Below, one piece after another: positions 37,810-46,904 of a stretch of DNA of 64,000 nt. Position 1 is the stretch's first letter. Each line of letters opens with the position of its first letter. The position numbers were made by a program, and so were the translations under genes. Source of the stretch: Streptomyces griseomycini (GTDB lineage Bacteria; Actinomycetota; Actinomycetes; Streptomycetales; Streptomycetaceae); contig NZ_JACHJI010000006.1 in the NCBI RefSeq assembly GCF_014203535.1, forward strand, positions 1 through 64,000, written 5' to 3'. Under the pieces are notes generated by a model. The model was given only the letters and a program-made list of their open reading frames with translations. It had not been told where the DNA came from and searched no databases.

Positions 37810-39483
37810 CTACGCCGTCTGCGCGGCCGCCGCCCGCCCCGCCGCGCGGCCCGAGAAGAGGCAGCCGCCGAGGAAGGTGCCCTCGAGGGCGTTGTAGCCG
37901 TGGACGCCGCCGCCGCCGAAACCGGCGACCTCGCCGGCCGCGTACAGCCCCTCGACCGGCCGGCCGTCGGCGCCGAGCGCGCGGGAGTCGAGGTCGGTCT
38001 GAATGCCGCCGAGGGTCTTGCGGGTGAGGATGTGCAGCTTGACCCCGATCAGCGGGCCGGCCGCCGGGTCGAGGAGACGGTGCGGCACGGCGACGCGGCC
38101 GAGGCGGTCGCCGAGGTAGCGGCGGGCGTTGCGGATGCCCTGCACCTGGGCGTCCTTGCTGTACGCGTTGCCCATCTGGAGGTCCCGGGCCTCGATCTGG
38201 CGCCGGAGGCCGGCCGCGTCGAGCAGGGGCTCGTCGGTGAGCGCGTTCATCTTCTCGACCAGCTGCTCCAGGGTGGGGGCGGTCACGAAGTCCGCGCCGT
38301 TGCGCAGGAACGCGTCCACCGGTCCGGGGGCGCCCTTGCCCAGGACCCGTTCGCGCAGGAACCCGGCCCGGTCCTTGGCGGTGATGTCGGGGTTCTGCTC
38401 GGAGCCCGAGAGCGCGAACTCCTTCTCGATGATCCTCTGGGTGAGGACGAACCAGGAGTGGTCGTACCCGGCGATGTCCTCGGTGGTGCGCAGGTGCCTC
38501 AGCGTGCCGAGGGTGTCGTAGCCGGGCAGGCAGGGCTCGGGCAGACGGCGGCCGAGGGCGTCGAACCACATCGAGGACGGTCCCGGCAGGATGCGGATGC
38601 CGTGGCCCGGCCATATCGGGTCCCAGTTGCGCAGGCCCTCGGTGTAGTGCCACATGCGGTCCCGGTTGACCAGCCGCGCGCCCGCGCGGGCGCTGATGTC
38701 GAGCATCCGCCCGTCGACGTAGGCCGGGACGCCCGTGACCATCTCGCGCGGCGGGGTGCCGAGCCGCTCTGGCCAGTGCCGGCGGACGAGGTCGTGGTCG
38801 GCGCCGATGCCGCCGCTGGTGACGATCACGGCCTGGGCGGTGAGCTCGAACTCGCCGACCGCCTCGCGGTTGGAGGCGACACCGCGCGGTGCGTCGTCCT
38901 CGGCCAGCACGGTGCCGCGCACCCCGCGCGCGGTGCCGCCCTCGAGGACCAGTTCGTCGACCCGGTGGCGGTGGTGGAAGGTGAGCAGTCCGTCGCGCGC
39001 GGCCTGCCGGGCGTACCGGACGAAGGGTTCGACGACACCGGTCCCGGTGCCCCAGGCGATGTGGAAGCGGGGCACCGTGTTGCCGTGCCCGTCCGCGCGG
39101 AGGTCGCCGCGCTCGGCCCAGCCCACGGTGGGCAGGAACCTGATGCCGTGCCCGTCCAGCCAGGACCGCTTCTCCCCCGCCGCCCACTCGACGTAGGCGC
39201 GCGCCCAGCGCATCCCCCAGCTGTCCTCGTCGTCCGGCCGGTCGAAGCCCGCGCTGCCCTGCCAGTCGCTCCAGGCCAGCTCGAAGGAGTCCTTGATGCC
39301 CAGGCGCCGCTGTTCCGGGGAGCCGACGAGGAACAGCCCGCCGAAGGACCAGAAGGCCTGGCCGCCGAGGTTGGCGGCGTTCTCCTGGTCGACCAGGGCC
39401 ACCCTGCGGCCCTTCCCGGTCAGTTCGTGGGCCGCGGCCAGGCCCGCGAGGCCCGCTCCGACGACGATGACGTCGGCGTCCAT
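37810..39483 (-). CDS. FAD-binding dehydrogenase (ketosteroid dehydrogenase-like)
   Basis: Encodes 557 aa. The FAD dinucleotide-binding motif is at the start (DVIVVGAGLAGLAAAHELTGKG), and the C-terminus has the second FAD contact GLYAAGEVAGFGGGGVHGYNALEG. It belongs to the FAD_binding_2 group with fumarate reductase and 3-ketosteroid delta-1-dehydrogenase; the substrate is unknown. The TetR gene 16 bp upstream on the same strand is likely co-transcribed and regulates it. Confidence 0.86.
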   Translation of the reverse strand: MDADVIVVGAGLAGLAAAHELTGKGRRVALVDQENAANLGGQAFWSFGGLFLVGSPEQRRLGIKDSFELAWSDWQGSAGFDRPDDEDSWGMRWARAYVEWAAGEKRSWLDGHGIRFLPTVGWAERGDLRADGHGNTVPRFHIAWGTGTGVVEPFVRYARQAARDGLLTFHHRHRVDELVLEGGTARGVRGTVLAEDDAPRGVASNREAVGEFELTAQAVIVTSGGIGADHDLVRRHWPERLGTPPREMVTGVPAYVDGRMLDISARAGARLVNRDRMWHYTEGLRNWDPIWPGHGIRILPGPSSMWFDALGRRLPEPCLPGYDTLGTLRHLRTTEDIAGYDHSWFVLTQRIIEKEFALSGSEQNPDITAKDRAGFLRERVLGKGAPGPVDAFLRNGADFVTAPTLEQLVEKMNALTDEPLLDAAGLRRQIEARDLQMGNAYSKDAQVQGIRNARRYLGDRLGRVAVPHRLLDPAAGPLIGVKLHILTRKTLGGIQTDLDSRALGADGRPVEGLYAAGEVAGFGGGGVHGYNALEGTFLGGCLFSGRAAGRAAAAQTA

Positions 39484-39499
39484 GGCGACCGTCCCTTCC

Positions 39500-40141
39500 T
39501 CATCCGCGCCCGCGTGGGGCCGGCTCGGCGCTGCCGTCGGTGAGCAGCGCGGTCAGCAGTTGTTTCAGCCAGGCGCGGGCGTGCTCCACGTCCCGGTCCA
39601 GCAGCAGTTGGGTGGTGACGCCGTCGTACGCGGCGACCACGGCGTGCGCGGCGCCGTCCGCGTCGCCCAGGACGGCGGGCAGTTCGGTGTGGCCGCGGGC
39701 CCGGGCCAGCCGGTCCGCGACGGCCCGCCGCAGCCGCGCCCGGTGCTCCAGCAGTGCGCGGGCCACCTCCGGGTCGCGGGCGGCGTGCACCAGGAAGTCC
39801 GTCTTCACCAGCAGCCAGTCCCGGTCGAGCAGCAGCGCCTCGGTGACCCGGTCCACGGCGGCGGGCACGTCGAGGTCGGGTCCGTCCTGGGCGAGGGCGC
39901 CGGAGACCTGCTCCGCGATCAGTTCGGCACGCTCCGCGTACAGGGCGAAGAACAGCTCGTCCAGGCCGGCGAAGTTGGAGTAGAAGGCGCCCCGGGTGTA
40001 GCCGGCGGCCTCGCAGACCTCCTCGATCGAGACGTGTCCGAAGCCCTTGGCCGCGAACACGGAGAACGCCGCTTCCAGGAGGTTCGCGCGCGTGCGGGCA
40101 CGGCGTCCGGTCACGCGTCCGGTCGCGCCGTCCACCGCCAT
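39500..40141 (-). CDS. TetR/AcrR-family regulator
   Basis: Encodes 213 aa from ATG 40141, with GGGAGCGGGGGCGGA upstream. The N-terminal HTH is LLEAAFSVFAAKGFGHVSIEEVCEAAGYTRGAFYSNFAGLDELFFALY. The ligand domain is helical and not assignable. It precedes the FAD dehydrogenase gene, and a double palindrome 28 bp upstream is the expected operator for autoregulation. Confidence 0.88.
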   Translation of the reverse strand: MAVDGATGRVTGRRARTRANLLEAAFSVFAAKGFGHVSIEEVCEAAGYTRGAFYSNFAGLDELFFALYAERAELIAEQVSGALAQDGPDLDVPAAVDRVTEALLLDRDWLLVKTDFLVHAARDPEVARALLEHRARLRRAVADRLARARGHTELPAVLGDADGAAHAVVAAYDGVTTQLLLDRDVEHARAWLKQLLTALLTDGSAEPAPRGRG

Positions 40142-40168
40142 GTCCGCCCCCGCTCCCCGTCCCCGCGT

Positions 40169-40206
40169 TCGATACGGGAACGTATCCGATGCACCGGTGT
40201 ATCGAA
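40169..40206. promoter_or_regulatory. double TetR-type operator
   Basis: GATAC-N6-GTATC (40171-40186) is followed after one base by GATGCACC/GGTGTATC (40188-40203, one mismatch). The outer arms TTCGATAC and GTATCGAA (40169-40206) also pair perfectly. The four half-sites lie upstream of both tetR (minus) and the acyltransferase gene (plus). Confidence 0.7.
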
Positions 40207-40317
40207 AGGCCCCGGAACGGCGGGACCTCGCCGCCCGGCCCGGCGCACGCTCCGGAAGCCTGTCCTCCTCCGTCCCGCTCCCCCACACTGGGCCGCACCG
40301 CCGGACGGGGAGGGGCG

Positions 40318-41556
40318 ATGGGCACGGACGCGGAGCGGCCGGCGGGCACCGGCCGGCGCGGGGAGCTGGACGCGCTGCGCGCCCTCGTCGTCCTCGGCCT
40401 GGTGTTCTTCCACTCCGCCCTGGTGTTCTCCCCCGACGACGACTTCTACGTCAAGAACCCGCGGACCACGGACGCGGTCACCGTCCTCGCCGGGTTCGGC
40501 GTGGTGTGGGCGATGCCCGTGCTGTTCCTGGTCGCCGGCCTCGGCGCCCGGCACTCGATCCGCCGCCGCGGGGCCGGGGGGTTCGCCCGGGAACGCGTGC
40601 TGCGCCTGGGCGTCCCCCTGGTCTTCGCGACGCTCGTGCTGTGCCCGCTCCCCCAGTGGCTGCGGCTGCGCGCCGCCGATCCCGGGTACGACGAGCCGTA
40701 CGGACGTTTCTGGCCGCGCTTCCTGACCGTCCGTCCGGACCTCGCCGACTTCCCCTTCGTCCTGGAGGGGGACCACTTCGAGACCGGGCACCTGTGGTTC
40801 GTCGTGCTGCTGCTCGCCTTCTGCCTGCTGCTCGCACCGGTCGCCGCCCGGCTCGCGACCGCCGCCGAACGCGTCGCCCCCGTGCTGCGACGCCGCCCGG
40901 CGCTGCTCCTGCTGCCCGCGCTGCCGCTCGCCGCGGTCAACGCGCTGCTGGGCATGGAGGAGGGCTTCGCGGGCTGGAACCGCTGGGCGTACCTGCTGTT
41001 CCTCCTCCACGGTTTCGCCCTCGCCGACGACGGCCGGGTCCGGGAGGCGACGCGCCGCGCGGCCGTTCCGGTCGGTGTGCTCGGACTGGTGCTGTTCGCC
41101 GGGACCGCGCCCGGATTCGTCGCGGGGGACGACCCGTTCACGGCCCGGACCCCCTCGGCGCTGGGCACCCGGGCGCTGTTCGGGGCGGCCGGGTGGTGCT
41201 GGGTGGTCGCGATCCTCGGCCTGCTGGACCGGCCGGCGCGCCCGCGGACACGCCCGGAGCGGGGCGGCGGGACCGCGGTCCTGCGGTACCTGGCGCTCGC
41301 CGCACTGCCGTTGTACGTCCTGCACCAGCCGGTGGTGGTCGCCTTCGCGTACGGGGTGGTCGGGTGGCCGGCCCCGATGGCCGTCAAGTACGCGGTGATC
41401 GTGGCCGCCTCGCTGGCGGTGATCCTCCTGGTGTACGAGTACGGGGTGCGCAGGAGCCCGGTGACGCGCTTCCTGTTCGGGATGCGGCCCGGGCCCCGGC
41501 CCCCGGCCGCCCGGGAGCCGTCGAAGCCGGACCCACCGCTTCCGCCGCCCTCCTGA
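40318..41556 (+). CDS. acyltransferase 3 family membrane protein
   Basis: Encodes 412 aa from ATG 40318 with GGGGAGGGGCG upstream. About ten membrane helices are visible. The start GRRGELDALRALVVLGLVFFHSALVF is the acyltransferase-3 first helix with its His; the R-x(10)-H signature holds (RALVVLGLVFFH). GHLWFVVLLLAFCLLLAP is a second family motif. These enzymes acylate sugars or lipids at the membrane; substrate unknown. It is divergent from tetR and may share the operator. Confidence 0.83.
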   Translation: MGTDAERPAGTGRRGELDALRALVVLGLVFFHSALVFSPDDDFYVKNPRTTDAVTVLAGFGVVWAMPVLFLVAGLGARHSIRRRGAGGFARERVLRLGVPLVFATLVLCPLPQWLRLRAADPGYDEPYGRFWPRFLTVRPDLADFPFVLEGDHFETGHLWFVVLLLAFCLLLAPVAARLATAAERVAPVLRRRPALLLLPALPLAAVNALLGMEEGFAGWNRWAYLLFLLHGFALADDGRVREATRRAAVPVGVLGLVLFAGTAPGFVAGDDPFTARTPSALGTRALFGAAGWCWVVAILGLLDRPARPRTRPERGGGTAVLRYLALAALPLYVLHQPVVVAFAYGVVGWPAPMAVKYAVIVAASLAVILLVYEYGVRRSPVTRFLFGMRPGPRPPAAREPSKPDPPLPPPS

Positions 41557-41605
41557 CCTGCTTTCCTGGTGCCGGAGACCGGGACGACGAGAGCGCGGGA
41601 CGACC

Positions 41606-42352
41606 ATGCGGGCGGATGTGCGGCACGTGGCGGACGGCACCTACCTGGTGCACGGCACCCACACCAACTGGGTGATCCTCACGGAGGGGGACGCCGTCAC
41701 GCTGATCGACACCGGCTACCCCGGCGACCGCGGGCGGCTCCTCGACTCGCTGGCGCAGGTGGGGAGTTCCCCGGAGGCGGTGGCCGCCGTGCTGATCACC
41801 CACGCCCACAACGACCACCTGGGCTCCGCCGAACACCTGCGGGCCGCGTACGGCGCGCCCGTGTACGCCCACGAGGCCGAGGTCCCGCACGCACGGCGGG
41901 ACTTCCTCCACCAGGTGACCGTCGGACGGGTTCTGCTGAACGGCTGGCGCCCGGGTGTGCTGCCCTGGGCGCTGCGCGCCCTGCGCTCCGGCGGGACGGC
42001 CGACACGGCGGTCGCCGCGCCCGAGCCGTTCCCGCGACCGGGTGCGCTCGACCTGCCCGGCCGGCCCGTCCCCGTGCCCACACCCGGCCACACCGACGGG
42101 CACTGCGCCTTCCACCTCCCGCACGCCGGGGTGGTGGTGTCGGGCGACGCCCTGGTGAGCGGTCACCCCACCTCGCGGACCAGGGGACCGCAACTGCTGC
42201 CGGACATGTTCCACCACGAGCGCGCCGCCGCCGTGGCCTCGCTGGACGCCCTGGCGGAACTGGACGGCGACCTGCTGCTGCCCGGGCACGGACCGGTGCA
42301 CCGGGGACCCGTCCGGGACGCGGCCCGCCTGGCCCGCGGGCGGGCGCAATAG
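41606..42352 (+). CDS. MBL-fold metallo-hydrolase
   Basis: Encodes 248 aa. The zinc motif is THAHNDH (His66, His68, Asp70, His71), with further ligands in PTPGHTDGHCAF, VVSGDALV and LLPGHGPV. The N-terminal strand GTYLVHGTHTNWVIL is typical. Members hydrolyse thioesters, lactones or nucleic acids; no subgroup can be set. It follows the acyltransferase by 49 bp. Confidence 0.88.
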   Translation: MRADVRHVADGTYLVHGTHTNWVILTEGDAVTLIDTGYPGDRGRLLDSLAQVGSSPEAVAAVLITHAHNDHLGSAEHLRAAYGAPVYAHEAEVPHARRDFLHQVTVGRVLLNGWRPGVLPWALRALRSGGTADTAVAAPEPFPRPGALDLPGRPVPVPTPGHTDGHCAFHLPHAGVVVSGDALVSGHPTSRTRGPQLLPDMFHHERAAAVASLDALAELDGDLLLPGHGPVHRGPVRDAARLARGRAQ

Positions 42353-42393
42353 AGTGAGGTGACGATCACCCGCGAGACGAGGACACCCGAGGC

Positions 42394-43626
42394 ATGGCCC
42401 TGCAGATCAACGCGACCAACCCGGAGCACCCCGCGCTCCTGCTGGCGCTGCCGTGGCACCTGCCCCTGGAGGAGTGGCCGGAGGAGTACCTGGTGCCGCT
42501 GCCGCGCGGCATCTCCCGGCACGTGGTGCGCTACGCCCGCGCCGGCGACGAGGTGATCGCGGTCAAGGAGCTCGCCCAGCGGCCCGCGCTGCGCGAGTAC
42601 GAACTGCTGCGCGACCTGGACCGGATCGGCATCCCCGCGGTGGACCCGCTCGCCGTGGTCACCGGCCGCACCGACCGCGCCGGGGAGCCGCTGGAGAGCG
42701 TCCTGGTCACCCGGCACCTCGGCGGTTCGATGCCGTACCGGTCGATGTTCGAGACGACGCTGCGGCCGGCGACCATGCACCGCCTGATGGACGCCCTCGC
42801 CGTGCTCCTGGTGCGGCTGCACCTGGCCGGGTTCGCCTGGGGGGACTGCTCGCTGTCCAACACGCTGTTCCGGCGGGACGCGGGCGCCTACGCCGCCTAC
42901 CTCGTGGACGCCGAGACCGGCGACCTGCACCCGCAGCTGAGCACCGGCCAGCGCCAGTACGACCTCGAACTGGCCCGCGTCAACATCAGCGGCGAGCTGC
43001 TGGACCTGGAGGCCTCCGGGGCGCTGCACCCGTCGGTCGACCCGGTCGACTTCGGCACCGAGATCTGCTCCCGCTACCAGGGCCTGTGGGAGGAACTGAC
43101 CCGCACCTCGGTCTACCCGGCGGGCAAGTACCACTACATCGAGCGCCGCATCCGCCGCCTGAACGACCTCGGTTTCGACGTGGCCGAGATGCAGATCGAG
43201 CACGCCTCCAACGGCGACACGGTCACCTTCGTGCCCAAGGTCGTCGACGCCGGGCACCACCAGCGCCAGCTGCTGCGCCTGACCGGGCTCGACGCCGAGG
43301 AGAACCAGGCCCGGCGGCTGCTGAACGACCTGGAGAGCTGGATGGCCACCCAGGACGACTACGCCCCGGGCGACGTCCTGGGCGCCCGCCCCGAGGTCCT
43401 CGCCCACCGCTGGGTGCGGGAGGTGTTCCGCCCCACCGTGCGTGCCGTCCCGCCGGAGCTGCGCGGCGCGATGGACCCGGCGGAGATCTACCACGAGCTG
43501 CTGGAGCACCGCTGGTACCTCTCCGAGCGGGCCCAGCACGACATCGGTCTGGACACGGCGGTCGAGGACTACATCAGGAACATCCTGCCGAAGGCCCGGG
43601 AGACGCTGCAGCCGACGGAGGAGTGA
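42394..43626 (+). CDS. DUF4032 domain protein (kinase-like N-terminus)
   Basis: Encodes 410 aa. The N-terminal half has a lipopolysaccharide-kinase-like fold (VIAVKELAQRPALREYELLRDL with a VAIK-like Lys, then GFAWGDCSLSNTLFRRDAG as the catalytic loop and LVDAETGDLH as the metal loop). The C-terminal half (YHYIERRIRRLNDLGFDVAEM, IRNILPKARETL) is the DUF4032 part. The HRD-type Asp and DxE-type loop seem intact. Function unknown. It starts 41 bp after the MBL gene. Confidence 0.85.
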   Translation: MALQINATNPEHPALLLALPWHLPLEEWPEEYLVPLPRGISRHVVRYARAGDEVIAVKELAQRPALREYELLRDLDRIGIPAVDPLAVVTGRTDRAGEPLESVLVTRHLGGSMPYRSMFETTLRPATMHRLMDALAVLLVRLHLAGFAWGDCSLSNTLFRRDAGAYAAYLVDAETGDLHPQLSTGQRQYDLELARVNISGELLDLEASGALHPSVDPVDFGTEICSRYQGLWEELTRTSVYPAGKYHYIERRIRRLNDLGFDVAEMQIEHASNGDTVTFVPKVVDAGHHQRQLLRLTGLDAEENQARRLLNDLESWMATQDDYAPGDVLGARPEVLAHRWVREVFRPTVRAVPPELRGAMDPAEIYHELLEHRWYLSERAQHDIGLDTAVEDYIRNILPKARETLQPTEE

Positions 43627-43627
43627 G

Positions 43628-44500
43628 TCAGACCTGCGGCACCACGGCCACCGGGCAGTCCGCGTGGTGCAGCACCCCGTGGGCCACCGAGCCGATCCGG
43701 GCGCCGACGGCCGTGCGCCGGTCGCGGCGGCCGACGACCATCAGCTGGGCCGTGCCGGCCACCGACAGCAGCACCTGGCCGGCGCTGCCCATCTCCACGT
43801 GCTCGACCACGTGCACGTCCGGGTAGCGCTCCCGCCACGGCGCGAGCGCCGCCGCGAGGGCCTTCTGCTCGTACGGTTCCAGCCCTCCGGCCTCGTCGAG
43901 GAGCTGGAGCGAGGCGGTGCTGTAGGCGAACATCGGCGGCAGGGTCCAGGCGCGGACGGCACGGACCGTGGCCCCGCGCCTGGCGGCGGTCTCGAAGGCG
44001 AAGCCGAGCGCGGCGGCGCTGTCCTCCGGGTCGCCGTGCTGGCCGACGACGATCTCGTGCCCGGCGACCTCGTTCGACGGCCGGTCCCCGGCCCGGACGA
44101 ACACCACCGGCCGCCGGGCCTCGACGATCACCTGCTGGCCGACCGAGCCGACCAGGAAGCCCATGATCCGCCCGTGTCCGCGCGAGCCGAGCACCAGCAT
44201 CTCGGCGTCCGCCGCGGCACCGGCCAGGGTCTCGACGGCGTCGCCCTCGAGGACGTCCGTCGTCACGGCCAGGTCCGGATGCCGTTCGGTGACGGCGCGG
44301 GCCGCCTCGCCGACCGACTCGCGCACCCACCCCTCCTGCGTGGCGGCGTCCCCCGTGTCCACCCCGTCGTGCGTCTGGAACCGCCAGGCGTGCACCACCC
44401 TCAGCGGCAGCCCGCGGCGCACCGCCTCCCGTTCCGCCCAGGCCAGCGCGGCGAGGCTCTCCTCGGTTCCGTCGATCCCTGCGGTGATCGGGCGCGTCAT
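43628..44500 (-). CDS. universal stress protein, two UspA domains
   Basis: Encodes 290 aa from ATG 44500, with GGGAGGACGG upstream. Two tandem Usp folds: first TAGIDGTEESLAALAWAEREA with ATP motif LVLGSRGHGRIMGFLVGSVGQ; second VVGQHGDPEDSAAALGFAFE, ending VVGRRDRRTAVGARIGSVAHGVLHHADCPVAVV. The first domain has the full nucleotide-binding G-2X-G-9X-G pattern. Such proteins accumulate under starvation, hypoxia or oxidative stress. Confidence 0.93.
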   Translation of the reverse strand: MTRPITAGIDGTEESLAALAWAEREAVRRGLPLRVVHAWRFQTHDGVDTGDAATQEGWVRESVGEAARAVTERHPDLAVTTDVLEGDAVETLAGAAADAEMLVLGSRGHGRIMGFLVGSVGQQVIVEARRPVVFVRAGDRPSNEVAGHEIVVGQHGDPEDSAAALGFAFETAARRGATVRAVRAWTLPPMFAYSTASLQLLDEAGGLEPYEQKALAAALAPWRERYPDVHVVEHVEMGSAGQVLLSVAGTAQLMVVGRRDRRTAVGARIGSVAHGVLHHADCPVAVVPQV

Positions 44501-44814
44501 GCCGTCCTCCCGGTGTCGTGTGCACTGCGCGCGGTCCAGTCTTCCCCACGCCGCCGTCATGACTCCTGCAGGGGCAGCCGACGGTGGGCGGCGCCGACGG
44601 CCGGGCGGGCGAGGCCGGAGGGCCGTCTCCTGAGGCCGCGCTCGAGCTCTTCCGCGGATGCGCACGCGGAAGAGCTCTCCCTCCGGACCGGCTCCGGAGG
44701 GCCGTCGGACCGGGGAGGTCCGCCGCTCGCCGACGTCCGGGGAACCGCCGTTACCGGCCGGTCGTTGTCCAGAGACCCCCCACCGGTCCGGTACGGCGAC
44801 AGCAGGGCGGTGCG
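44501..44814. other. 314-bp divergent region between usp and the TerD-CAP gene
   Basis: No gene is seen. The main structure is the 13-bp inverted repeat at 44644-44677. No GNNT-N14-16-GGGTAC match was found on either strand. Confidence 0.5.
44644..44677. promoter_or_regulatory. 13-bp perfect inverted repeat between divergent genes
   Basis: GAGCTCTTCCGCG (44644-44656) and CGCGGAAGAGCTC (44665-44677) with an 8-nt loop. It lies between two divergent starts, where a terminator would serve no gene, so an operator or a small-RNA end is more likely. Confidence 0.45.
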
Positions 44815-46158
44815 ATGAGCGAGTTGGTCCCCGGCGGGAACCTGGCCCTTCCGGGCGGTGCCGTGACGGTCCGGGTGCCCGGGCCCTTCGACGTGTCCGC
44901 GCTGATCACGGACGACGGCGGCCGGGTCCGGGACGACGGCGACTTCGTGTTCTACAACCAGCCGTCCGCCCCGGGAGCCCGCCTGAGCGGTGACGCGCTG
45001 ACCGTCGACCCGCGAGCGCTGCGTCCCGGCGCCACCCGGGTCACGGTGGCCGTCAGCCCCGCCGAGCCCGGCGCACCGCTGAGCGGCCTGCCCTCCCCCG
45101 TGCTCCGGGTCACCGACTCCGGCGGGCGTCCGCTCGCCCGGTTCTCCCCGCCCCGCCCCCGGCAGGAGACCGTCCTGCTCCTCGCGGAGATCTACCGGCG
45201 CGGTGAGGGCTGGAAGCTGCGTGCCCTGGGCCAGGGCTACGCCGACGGACTGGCCGGCCTCGCCCGGGACTTCGGCGTGGACGTGGAGGAGGACGGGGCC
45301 ACCGGGACGGGGACGATTCCCCGCCGTCCCCTCTCCCCGCCACGCCCGGCGGCCGCACCGTCCCCGGTCGCCGCGCCGCCCGCCCGGGACGGTTTCCTCG
45401 ACCTGGTGAACGCGGCCCGCGCCGCCGCCGGTTCTCCCCCGGTCGCCCACGACCCGCGGCTGGCCGACGCGGCGCGGGAACACGCCGGCGTGATGGCGGG
45501 GGCGGGACGCCTCGGCGTCGAGGGCGTGGACGGTGTCTCCGTCCACCAGCGGGTCGTCGCCGCCGGGTACGCGTACCTCACCGTCGGCGAGCACCTGGTC
45601 TCCGGCCCCCGCGCCGTCGCCGGACTCGTCGACCACTGCCTGCGCCACGAGGCGGCCCGGCGCACCGTGTGCGACCCGGCCTTCACCCACGCCGCCCTGG
45701 GGTCCGCCCACGGCGGCGGGTCCGGTGACGTCTACTGGACGGCGCTGTGGGCCAGTCCGCTCACCCCGGACGGCCTGGACCGGACGGCCGCCGAGGTCGT
45801 CGACCTCACCAACCGGGAGCGCACGCGCGCCGGACTGCCGCCCCTGTCCCGCGATCCCCTGCTGACGGCGGCCGCGCAGGCGCACAGCGCCGACATGGTG
45901 GCCCGCGACTTCTACTCCCACACCGCGCCCGACGGCGGCAAGCCCTGGGACCGGGCCGCGGCGGCGGGCTCCGCGCGGCGGACGATCGGCGAGAACATAG
46001 CCTGCGGCCAGCGTTCGGCCGCCGAGGTCGTCCGGGGGTGGATGAACAGCCCGGGTCACCGCGCCAACATCCTCAAGCCGGACTTCACCCACATCGGCGT
46101 CGGCTTCGCGGGCGGCGGCCGGGCGGGCACCTACTGGACCCAGCTCTTCGGTGCCTGA
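44815..46158 (+). CDS. TerD domain fused to two CAP (SCP) domains
   Basis: Encodes 447 aa from ATG 44815. Residues about 1-163 are a TerD domain (GGNLALPGGAVTV, DGDFVFYNQPSAPG, VLLLAEIYRRGEGWKLRALGQGY). A Pro/Ala linker follows, then a first CAP domain (about 190-318, degenerate: the SH of the metal tetrad is missing). A second CAP domain (about 328-447) is intact, with SHTAPDGGKPWDRA, GENIACGQ and WMNSPGHRANIL. There is no signal peptide, so unlike most bacterial CAP proteins it is predicted cytoplasmic. TerD proteins bind calcium and act in tellurite and stress resistance; the joint role is unknown. Confidence 0.87.
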   Translation: MSELVPGGNLALPGGAVTVRVPGPFDVSALITDDGGRVRDDGDFVFYNQPSAPGARLSGDALTVDPRALRPGATRVTVAVSPAEPGAPLSGLPSPVLRVTDSGGRPLARFSPPRPRQETVLLLAEIYRRGEGWKLRALGQGYADGLAGLARDFGVDVEEDGATGTGTIPRRPLSPPRPAAAPSPVAAPPARDGFLDLVNAARAAAGSPPVAHDPRLADAAREHAGVMAGAGRLGVEGVDGVSVHQRVVAAGYAYLTVGEHLVSGPRAVAGLVDHCLRHEAARRTVCDPAFTHAALGSAHGGGSGDVYWTALWASPLTPDGLDRTAAEVVDLTNRERTRAGLPPLSRDPLLTAAAQAHSADMVARDFYSHTAPDGGKPWDRAAAAGSARRTIGENIACGQRSAAEVVRGWMNSPGHRANILKPDFTHIGVGFAGGGRAGTYWTQLFGA

Positions 46159-46226
46159 CGGCGCCTCACGGGCGCGGTCCTTCCGCGACGGTGGCGGAGG
46201 GACGGACTCCGAGCGAGGATGCCCCC

Positions 46227-46904
46227 ATGAAGGGTGACCTGTTTTCCAGTCAGCACATGGTGCAGCCGGCCACGGCTCCGGGCATGACGGTCGAGAACGC
46301 CAAGTGCCTCAGGTACGCGGTGAACGGTGAGATGCTCGCCCGGCAGGGCGCGATGGTCGCCTACCGCGGCAGTCTCCAGTTCGAGCGCAAGGGCCAGGGC
46401 GTGGGCGGCATGCTCAAGCGCGCGGTGACCGGCGAGGGCCTGCCGCTGATGGCGGTGCGCGGGCAGGGCGAGGCCTGGTTCGCGCACGAGGCGCAGAACT
46501 GCTTCATCGTCGAGGTCGACCCCGGCGACGAGTTCACCGTCAACGGCCGCAACGTGCTGTGCTTCGACTCCACGCTGTCGTACCGCATCGCCACCGTGAA
46601 GGGTGCCGGCGTCACCGGTGGCGGCCTGTTCAACAGCGTCTTCACCGGGCACGGCCGGCTGGGACTGGTCTGTGAGGGCAATCCGCTGGTCATCCCGGTC
46701 TCGTCGCAGTATCCGGTGTACGTGGACACCGACGCGGTCGTCGGCTGGACCGCGGGGCTGGCGACCTCGCTGCACCGTTCGCAGTCGCTCGGCTCGATGC
46801 TGCGCGGCGGGTCGGGGGAGGCCGTGCAGCTGATGCTGCAGGGCGAGGGGCACGTCGTCGTGCGGCCCAGCGAGGCGACACCGCAGAAGACGCAGCAGCA
46901 CTGA
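46227..46904 (+). CDS. AIM24 family protein
   Basis: Encodes 225 aa from ATG 46227 with GCGAGGA upstream. The AIM24/TraT-like beta-sandwich repeat is visible: NGEMLARQGAMVAYRGSLQF, LPLMAVRGQGEAWFAH, GRNVLCFDSTLSYRI and GLVCEGNPLVIPVSSQYPVYVDTDAVVGW. It is soluble with no signal. In Streptomyces such genes often sit near TerD-type stress genes, as here. Molecular function unknown. Confidence 0.85.
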   Translation: MKGDLFSSQHMVQPATAPGMTVENAKCLRYAVNGEMLARQGAMVAYRGSLQFERKGQGVGGMLKRAVTGEGLPLMAVRGQGEAWFAHEAQNCFIVEVDPGDEFTVNGRNVLCFDSTLSYRIATVKGAGVTGGGLFNSVFTGHGRLGLVCEGNPLVIPVSSQYPVYVDTDAVVGWTAGLATSLHRSQSLGSMLRGGSGEAVQLMLQGEGHVVVRPSEATPQKTQQH

